Of a stretch of 9,379 nucleotides of DNA, positions 5,039-9,379 are shown one piece after another. Numbering within the stretch: the stretch's first letter is position 1; the number at the start of each line of letters is the position of its first letter. The notes under the pieces were generated by a model that ran no database searches, was not told the DNA's origin, and saw nothing but the letters and a program-made list of their open reading frames with translations. Made by a program: the position numbers and the translations under genes. The stretch comes from Psychrobacter sp. (lineage in GTDB: Bacteria; Pseudomonadota; Gammaproteobacteria; Pseudomonadales; Moraxellaceae), in the NCBI GenBank assembly GCA_020024075.1, contig JAHHUJ010000072.1, positions 1-9,379 on the forward strand, in the 5' to 3' direction.

Positions 5039-7189
5039 TTATGACTGATTGTTTTTACTGGCATTTTTTTCACTAACACTGACCGTAGAACTTGGCTCAC
5101 GACGACGACGTGTGGCAGGTACTCGATCACTTTTAGGGATAATTTTATCAGCAATCGCCACTGAGGTTGCTCTCGATTTGGCCTGCTTAGGCTCAGTCAC
5201 TATTGGCTCAGGCTTAGATTCTACTAATTGCTTAGGTGCAGATGTAGCTTGATTAAGCGCAGATGTATCTGACTGATTGTTGTCTACTTTACTTTCAGAG
5301 GCACTCTTAGCCTTAGCGGTTATCACTTGTGACTCTTTCTGATTTTTAGCAACATTTTGCTCACTTTTTGCTGCTTGTAATCGTTCAGAGTATGAAAGCT
5401 CTTGGCTAGGCTGGCGACGGCGACGCTGACTGGGTATAGGCTCCGCTTTTGGCAATAACACCACATCTTTTTTCACCACCAGCTGTGAAGAGATCACTTT
5501 ATCGGTACTGGCTTTAGTATTACCCTTTGCAGAAGGCTTAGCTGTATTTGAAGGCTTATTTTTCTTTGCTGATTGAGCTTTCTCAGCAGCGTCTTGGTGT
5601 GCTTTGGTCTGCTTCACCTGCTGCTTCTCAATATCAGACTGCTGTGGCACTTGTTTTGCCATTTTGTCTGCATTAATGGTAAATAATGGGCTTGGTTGGC
5701 CTTTTTGAGAGGTCTGCTCACCTGCTAATTTACCCAAAGAGAGCTTCTCAAGTTGTGCTCTTTCGGCAGCATAATGCTTATTTTGGGTAGGATTACTGGC
5801 TTCTATTTGCTTTGGAGGCTTAGGACTATAAGCTGTGGATTCATTGTTCGCTTTAGCAGAAGCAGTAGACTGTGCTAACTCTTTAGCAGCCGAACTGTTT
5901 TGGTTGTCATGACGGTTACGACTTCGATTGCGGTTACGGCTTGATTTGCTAGCACCGCGGCGACTGTCTCCAGCGAAGCTATCAATGGCTTGCTGCTTTT
6001 GTTTTTCTGAGAGCGTCTGATAGGTTTGCCACCACTCTCCCATGCCATTGGTTGACTCAGACAATGGATTCAACTCATCATCACACTGCTCACGCAACAA
6101 CAAGAAATCAAAAGCCGCTCTAAATCGAGGGTGCTCTGCTAACTGTGGAATTTGTTTCACTCTAGGATTGGCAAGTTTGGGCTGCAATACCCAAATATCA
6201 CGGATAAACTGCTCGGCAAAACGTGGAATTGCAGTCTTAATACGCTGACGGTCGATAACTTTACTGGCAGCTTGTAGCTGAGCATCATGAAAAGGCATAT
6301 TTTTCTTTTTAAACTTAGCCAATTGATGCAAGTAATTGTCCCAAAGTAGCGCCGCATAGAAGAAAGCAGGGTTGATACTTTTACCCAAAGCAATGCGCTT
6401 ATCGGTATTGATAGCAACTTGATTCACTAGTCGGGTTGGCTGCTCTGGTGGATAGATTATTAAATGACGAATGGCACCATATTCAAACAATAGTGGCAAT
6501 AAAGGAACTAAGTAGCCGCCGGTAAACATCTTCTGCGATTCATCATACAATCGGTGCGGAGAAACTTGATCTAATAGAGCCCAGTTATCATCGTGAAACT
6601 GCTCTGATAACTCTTTATCAAATTCAAAACCCAATTTGGCTTTAAAACGTAAAGCACGTAGCAATCTAACTGGATCTTCTTCGATACGCAGAGGCGCATG
6701 GCCCAACAATCTAAGGGTTTTATTTTTGATGTCATCTAACGCATTACAAAAGTCATATACCACCCCTTTTAGAGGTTGGTAATACATGGCGTTAATTGAA
6801 AAATCGCGGCGGGCAAAGTCTTGATGAATATCACCCCAAACGTTATCACGAACGATCATGCCATCACTGGTAGTATGCTCATTGCCAGTAGGCGGCGCAC
6901 GGAAAGTGGCCACTTCGATCATGTCACGACCAGAATACACATGTGCTAATTGAAAACGACGCCCAATAATACGGCAACGCTTGCCAAACAAGTCTTTCAC
7001 TTCATGCGGTCTTGCATCAGTTACGGCATCAAAGTCTTTTGGATTGAGACCTAAAAGTGTGTCACGGACCCCACCACCGACAATATAAGCCTCAAAACCA
7101 GCTTTAGTCAAAGTGGCAATCACTTCAATAATCGAATTGGGTAAATCCGCCTTACTTAACCCTAACTGCTTGGCTGAACGTTCTGCCAT
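5039..7189 (-). CDS. pcnB: Poly(A) polymerase I with a very long disordered C-terminal extension
   Basis: PcnB adds 3' poly(A) tails to RNA and thereby promotes decay. Residues 1 to about 400 match the class II nucleotidyltransferase/poly(A) polymerase core: VGGGVRD (37-43), KDFD (51-54) with catalytic Asp52 and Asp54, IEVATFR (91-97) with the third carboxylate Glu92, RRDFSIN (127-133), EDPVRLLRALRF (171-182), DIWVLQ (331-336) and AEHPRFRAAFDFLLLR (351-366). E. coli PcnB has about 450-470 residues. This one has 716, because residues 405-716 form a low-complexity tail rich in Lys, Gln, Ser, Ala and Asn. The tail contains SRNRNRSRNR (417-426) and two RRRR clusters (589-592, 694-697). The start is firm: AGGGAG (7197-7202) lies 7 nt before the ATG, and an in-frame TAG at 7208-7210 rules out a longer form. 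folK follows 23 nt downstream. The tail could bind RNA or degradosome partners; that is inference. Confidence 0.95.
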   Translation of the reverse strand: MAERSAKQLGLSKADLPNSIIEVIATLTKAGFEAYIVGGGVRDTLLGLNPKDFDAVTDARPHEVKDLFGKRCRIIGRRFQLAHVYSGRDMIEVATFRAPPTGNEHTTSDGMIVRDNVWGDIHQDFARRDFSINAMYYQPLKGVVYDFCNALDDIKNKTLRLLGHAPLRIEEDPVRLLRALRFKAKLGFEFDKELSEQFHDDNWALLDQVSPHRLYDESQKMFTGGYLVPLLPLLFEYGAIRHLIIYPPEQPTRLVNQVAINTDKRIALGKSINPAFFYAALLWDNYLHQLAKFKKKNMPFHDAQLQAASKVIDRQRIKTAIPRFAEQFIRDIWVLQPKLANPRVKQIPQLAEHPRFRAAFDFLLLREQCDDELNPLSESTNGMGEWWQTYQTLSEKQKQQAIDSFAGDSRRGASKSSRNRNRSRNRHDNQNSSAAKELAQSTASAKANNESTAYSPKPPKQIEASNPTQNKHYAAERAQLEKLSLGKLAGEQTSQKGQPSPLFTINADKMAKQVPQQSDIEKQQVKQTKAHQDAAEKAQSAKKNKPSNTAKPSAKGNTKASTDKVISSQLVVKKDVVLLPKAEPIPSQRRRRQPSQELSYSERLQAAKSEQNVAKNQKESQVITAKAKSASESKVDNNQSDTSALNQATSAPKQLVESKPEPIVTEPKQAKSRATSVAIADKIIPKSDRVPATRRRREPSSTVSVSEKNASKNNQS
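5090..5143 (-). repeat. Duplicated RRRR module in PcnB tail, copy 2
   Basis: Residues 683-700 (IIPKSDRVPATRRRREPS) align without gaps to residues 578-595 encoded at 5405-5458: Pro, Lys, Pro, four Arg, Pro and Ser are identical (9 of 18) and most other positions are conservative. The match is visible at protein level and much weaker in the DNA. Confidence 0.55.
5405..5458 (-). repeat. Duplicated RRRR module in PcnB tail, copy 1
   Basis: Residues 578-595 (LLPKAEPIPSQRRRRQPS) form the first copy of the module. Both copies are followed by a Ser-Glu stretch (SYSER and SVSEK). The arginine block resembles the Arg-rich C-terminus of E. coli PcnB, so these may be dispersed versions of that basic tail. 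Confidence 0.55.
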
Positions 7190-7261
7190 GCATCTACTCC
7201 CTACAAACTAACAAAAGCCTATGATTTACCCGCCAAATTTGTGGCTAAGTAAACTAAGGCA

Positions 7262-7291
7262 TATATAACCGCTAGTGTAACAAATTTTCAA
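7262..7291 (-). promoter_or_regulatory. Candidate sigma-70 promoter for the pcnB-folK-pan series
   Basis: On the minus strand TTGAAA (7286-7291) is followed after 18 nt by TATATA (7262-7267), about 75 nt upstream of the pcnB ATG in the 146-nt rhomboid-pcnB gap. Both hexamers match the consensus at four positions. It is the best pair in the gap but the region is AT-rich, so chance matches are likely. Confidence 0.35.
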
Positions 7292-7314
7292 GGTTGATGC
7301 CCAACATACTGAAC

Positions 7315-7339
7315 CTAAGCTACATTAATATCTGCTTAG
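7315..7339 (-). repeat. Small inverted repeat at the end of the rhomboid gene
   Basis: CTAAGC (7315-7320) and GCTTAG (7334-7339) face each other around a 13-nt loop and overlap the rhomboid stop codon (7336-7338). The six-base arms are the same word as in the panB and panC 3'-end elements. No T-run follows on the minus strand, so it is a poor terminator. Confidence 0.35.
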
Positions 7340-7944
7340 TAATTATTACCATAATAATGCTTTGAGTTAGCACCAATTAACAAACCAATGCAAAGCCCGC
7401 CAAAGTGAGCCGCAAAAGAGATGCCCGTTTGAGGCATTAAACCTTCTTTTAGTATAAACCAATAGCTGGCTCCCATTAATATACAAGCCAATAAATAGCC
7501 CCAACGTCTCGCAAAAACGGCACCGCCTATCATATAACCTAGCATTGCAAATATTAGCCCTGAAGCTCCAATATGAATAGAAAACGGTGACCCTAGCCCC
7601 CAAGTCATTAGTCCAGAGCCAATAATTAGCCTTACTATCGTTCGATAAGCATTACGCTCAAACAGCCCAAACAAAAATAATATTTGTACTAAAACAAGCG
7701 TATTTCCCATTAAATGAGCAAAATTACCATGCATCGTCCAAGAGGCAGTAACCCCAATCAAACTATTTAGGCTTAGACTACGCGGAATAATTCCTAAGGT
7801 ATTCCAAAAATTAAATAATAGGGTGCTGTTTAAAATATACATCACCCATATGGGAATCAGGACGAAGCCATACAGGCCAATTACTTGGCTAAGACGATGT
7901 TTAATAAGGTTAAATATTTTTTGCCAATTCATAGATATCGCCAT
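7336..7944 (-). CDS. Rhomboid-family intramembrane serine protease
   Basis: This 202-residue membrane protein has about six hydrophobic segments (near 21-40, 76-95, 101-118, 126-145, 148-166 and 175-192), the basic bacterial rhomboid core. Catalytic features are intact: GASG (126-129) with Ser128 as nucleophile in the fourth segment and His180 in AAHFGG in the sixth. HLMGN (77-81) supplies the HxxxN pair that in E. coli GlpG (His150, Asn154) forms the oxyanion site. Rhomboids cut transmembrane helices of other inner-membrane proteins; no substrate can be inferred here. The N-terminus is uncertain: ATG at 7942-7944 has no good Shine-Dalgarno, and the ATG at 7930-7932 (Met5) is an alternative. 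The gene lies between the 5'-nucleotidase and pcnB genes on the same strand, with gaps over 130 nt on both sides, so it is probably its own unit. Confidence 0.88.
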   Translation of the reverse strand: MAISMNWQKIFNLIKHRLSQVIGLYGFVLIPIWVMYILNSTLLFNFWNTLGIIPRSLSLNSLIGVTASWTMHGNFAHLMGNTLVLVQILFLFGLFERNAYRTIVRLIIGSGLMTWGLGSPFSIHIGASGLIFAMLGYMIGGAVFARRWGYLLACILMGASYWFILKEGLMPQTGISFAAHFGGLCIGLLIGANSKHYYGNNY

Positions 7945-8022
7945 ATAGTAGAAGCTTTAAACGCCCTATTTTTGATAATTAAGCCCGTAAGTACCCTACC
8001 ATTTGAGTGTGGCTAGCGGCTA

Positions 8023-8050
8023 ATTATGGTTATATAGCCAAACCCTACAA
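8023..8050 (-). promoter_or_regulatory. Candidate promoter for the rhomboid gene
   Basis: On the minus strand TTGTAG (8045-8050) precedes CATAAT (8023-8028) with a 16-nt spacer. The -10 matches the consensus at five of six positions and the -35 at its TTG. It lies about 80 nt before the rhomboid start in the 133-nt gap after the nucleotidase gene. No terminator for the nucleotidase is evident in the same gap. Confidence 0.28.
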
Positions 8051-8077
8051 TAAATAGCTGCAGAGCCAGATAGCATT

Positions 8078-9106
8078 TTAATCGGATCGCTTATTTCTAG
8101 GAGTCCAAGTATGCTTATAAAGCTTGGAGGTGGAGTGATAAGGCACTAAGGCAGTAGGTACATAGTTTCTGGCGGCCTCAATGTGCTGAACAGAATCATC
8201 AAAAAAGATATGCGGGGCAAACGTTTTTAACACCGAGGTTTTTTCAAGACCACCCAAAAAAAACGCCATATCTACCGAAACACCCCACTCACGCAAGGTC
8301 TTAATAGCCCGTAAGTCAGCCGGAGCATTGCGCGCAGTGACCAACGCAATCTGAATGGGCTGAGAGTCTTCTGTATAAGGCAACCTATCTTGTAACAGCG
8401 ATAGCTTTATTAATAAGTCTGCATAAGGCCCTTTTTCAATAGGTAAGTCGGTCATTTTAGTTTCCCTATCATGAAACGCCTTGAGTCCCTTTTGCTTATA
8501 TAACAGTTCGCCAGAGTCATCAAATAATACCGCATCACCATCAAACGCAATGCGTAACTGCTCTGTATCTAACTTGAAGGTATTAACCGGAGTCGCATCC
8601 AATATGGCACAGGCACAGATCTTGGCATCTGCCACACTTTGGGCATCCTCTCTATTGGTAGTCAAAAACAGATCCACCTTAAAGTCGGCGATATAATCAG
8701 CCACCTCACCTCCAGAAATAAACGCTGAACGGGTAATACATAAACCTCGTTTTCGAATAGCATTTAATACCCGAATTCCCGTTTCAGGACAGCTTTTCGA
8801 GATAATAACCACTTCCACTAAAGGGGCATTGCTTTGACATCCACTCTCAACATAGTCTTTAGCATCATCTTCAGCATAATATTCAACATAGTTATTTAAA
8901 TTTAATATGGCCTGAATCAAGGGAAAGCCCGCCCCTATTTCTAAGGGGTCATTTTCATGCTGCTGCATATATTCCCGAAATCTTTGGGTGGCTGTTAAAG
9001 GATCTTGTTCAATCAGCTGTTCACGATAGGTTTCGGATTCATTTAAATCAAAAAGAGCAGTGGCAGAGATAGCAACAATCAGCGTATTAGATAAGTCGAT
9101 GGACAT
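8078..9106 (-). CDS. Cytosolic 5'-nucleotidase, cN-I-like family
   Basis: This 342-residue protein belongs to the 5'-nucleotidase family that includes vertebrate cytosolic 5'-nucleotidase IA/IB, which removes phosphate from AMP and other nucleoside monophosphates. Visible blocks are FDLNESE near the N-terminus (19-25), the conserved VEVVIISKSCPETGIRVLNA (97-116), AFISGG (128-133), and then a HAD-like phosphatase series. That series is FDGDAVLFDD (188-197) with Asp189 and Asp191 as likely nucleophile and acid/base, ALVTARNAP (254-262), FFLGGLEK (282-289) and IFFDDSVQHIEAA (300-312), the DD being the expected Mg2+ site. There is no signal peptide, so it is cytoplasmic. The start lacks a clear Shine-Dalgarno but no in-frame alternative lies close upstream. 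Gaps on both sides suggest a monocistronic gene. Substrate preference cannot be read from the sequence. Confidence 0.88.
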   Translation of the reverse strand: MSIDLSNTLIVAISATALFDLNESETYREQLIEQDPLTATQRFREYMQQHENDPLEIGAGFPLIQAILNLNNYVEYYAEDDAKDYVESGCQSNAPLVEVVIISKSCPETGIRVLNAIRKRGLCITRSAFISGGEVADYIADFKVDLFLTTNREDAQSVADAKICACAILDATPVNTFKLDTEQLRIAFDGDAVLFDDSGELLYKQKGLKAFHDRETKMTDLPIEKGPYADLLIKLSLLQDRLPYTEDSQPIQIALVTARNAPADLRAIKTLREWGVSVDMAFFLGGLEKTSVLKTFAPHIFFDDSVQHIEAARNYVPTALVPYHSTSKLYKHTWTPRNKRSD

Positions 9107-9183
9107 TGAATATAGACCAAATAGAGAAATAAAATAATAAAGACATTAGGATAAAGTGAAAAGCTTAAGATTTAGCCACTTAG

Positions 9184-9369
9184 ATAGTCAATAAGTATAA
9201 CGATTAAGTCACGGTAATAAGTGTAAATATGTTTCCCTTATTGTTGTATAACTATTATTTGACTTGTTAATCAGTGCCATATCTATCTATTCACGCTTAT
9301 CTGTAAAAAAACCATACTATTAGAGCAAATAGCATGGTCAATTTAGAATAGTCAATCAAAAAACGATTA
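9184..9369. repeat. Gapped direct repeat ATAGTCAAT-N6/7-ACGATTA
   Basis: ATAGTCAAT (9184-9192) followed after 7 nt by ACGATTA (9200-9206) recurs as ATAGTCAAT (9348-9356) followed after 6 nt by ACGATTA (9363-9369). All 16 outer bases are identical while the spacers differ. The copies are 164 bp apart and flank the off-window gene's terminator-like hairpin on one side and the nucleotidase leader on the other. Confidence 0.55.
9305..9338 (-). terminator. Rho-independent terminator of a minus-strand gene beyond the right edge
   Basis: ACCATACTATT (9311-9321) and AATAGCATGGT (9328-9338) form an 11-bp stem with one mismatch around a 6-nt loop. Seven A's (9305-9311) stand at the left, so on the minus strand the hairpin runs into a T-run. 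It lies upstream of the nucleotidase gene, so it must end a transcript entering from the right. It also argues that the nucleotidase has its own promoter in 9107-9304. Confidence 0.72.
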
Positions 9370-9379
9370 TCTTGAGAAA

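Larger units (their letters stand above)
9107..9379. other. AT-rich intergenic region at the right edge
   Basis: I see no gene in these 273 bases. The region holds the leader of the 5'-nucleotidase gene, a gapped direct repeat (9184-9206 and 9348-9369), small nested inverted repeats (AATAAG 9216-9221 with CTTATT 9237-9242; AAGTCA with TGACTT further out) and a terminator-like hairpin (9305-9338). A TATACT hexamer occurs on the minus strand between the halves of the left repeat copy, but no matching -35 sits at a usual distance, so I call no promoter. Confidence 0.6.

Noticed and set aside
5042..5980. PcnB tail as a separate gene fused by a frameshift or lost stop
   Set aside because: There is no Shine-Dalgarno plus start at the junction and no recognisable second domain, and the Arg-rich islands recall the basic tail of E. 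coli PcnB. A natural extension is simpler.
5049..6417. Several short open frames overlapping pcnB on both strands
   Set aside because: All are out-of-frame or antisense readings of pcnB. The core motifs and the Arg islands of the tail lie in a single uninterrupted frame.
7367..7603. Minus-strand frame overlapping the rhomboid gene out of frame
   Set aside because: Cys/Trp/Tyr-rich shadow of a gene with intact rhomboid catalytic motifs.
8481..8696. Plus-strand open frame opposite the 5'-nucleotidase gene
   Set aside because: Antisense to the HAD-like motif region, Ser/Asn-rich and without features of its own.
1..9379. CRISPR array, mobile element, toxin-antitoxin or defence system
   Set aside because: There are no regularly spaced repeats, no transposase, integrase or phage genes and no terminal inverted repeats with target duplications. 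Every sizeable gene belongs to a known housekeeping family.

Overview
This window looks like an ordinary housekeeping stretch of a gammaproteobacterial chromosome. The organism is most likely a member of the Moraxellaceae, with Psychrobacter or a close relative my best guess. I infer this from the moderately AT-rich DNA, the gene order pcnB-folK-panB-panC, the pseudomonad-type stand-alone NIF3/YqfO-like domain protein, and the style of the protein sequences. No database search was possible, so the genus is inference. I found no rRNA or tRNA gene, CRISPR array, insertion sequence, phage gene or integration scar.

Layout from left to right. Positions 2-559 (+) hold the 3' part of purC (purine synthesis), cut by the window edge and closed by a clear intrinsic terminator at 598-631. 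Positions 677-988 (+) encode a small stand-alone YqfO/NIF3-associated domain protein. The rest is on the minus strand, so read these genes from right to left. A cN-I-type 5'-nucleotidase gene (9106-8078) and a rhomboid intramembrane protease gene (7944-7336) come first. They are followed by a compact series: pcnB poly(A) polymerase (7189-5039), folK (5015-4509), panB (4442-3630), panC (3532-2666), rapZ (2545-1604) and yjgA/darP (1518-1009). Gaps in this series grow from 23 nt (pcnB-folK) to 66, 97 and 120 nt, then 85 nt before darP. The first four genes look like one operon. rapZ and darP may be co-transcribed by read-through or have their own promoter. A weak hairpin plus T-run closes darP, convergent with the small YqfO-like gene.

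How the genes work together: folK (folate pterin branch) sits beside panB and panC (two steps of pantothenate/CoA synthesis). PanB uses 5,10-methylene-tetrahydrofolate as one-carbon donor, so the folate and pantothenate genes are metabolically linked. pcnB, rapZ and darP are RNA-centred: 3' polyadenylation, an RNase-adapter family protein, and late 50S ribosome assembly.

I do not see a new multi-gene system. The points most worth a second look are the unusually long (about 310 residues), disordered, Arg/Lys/Gln-rich tail of the poly(A) polymerase with a duplicated RRRR motif; the loss of the basic C-terminal residues in RapZ that E. coli uses for RNA binding; a 16-bp element repeated at the 3' ends of panB and panC; and a gapped direct repeat plus a terminator in the AT-rich region at the right edge, which implies another minus-strand gene just outside the window.
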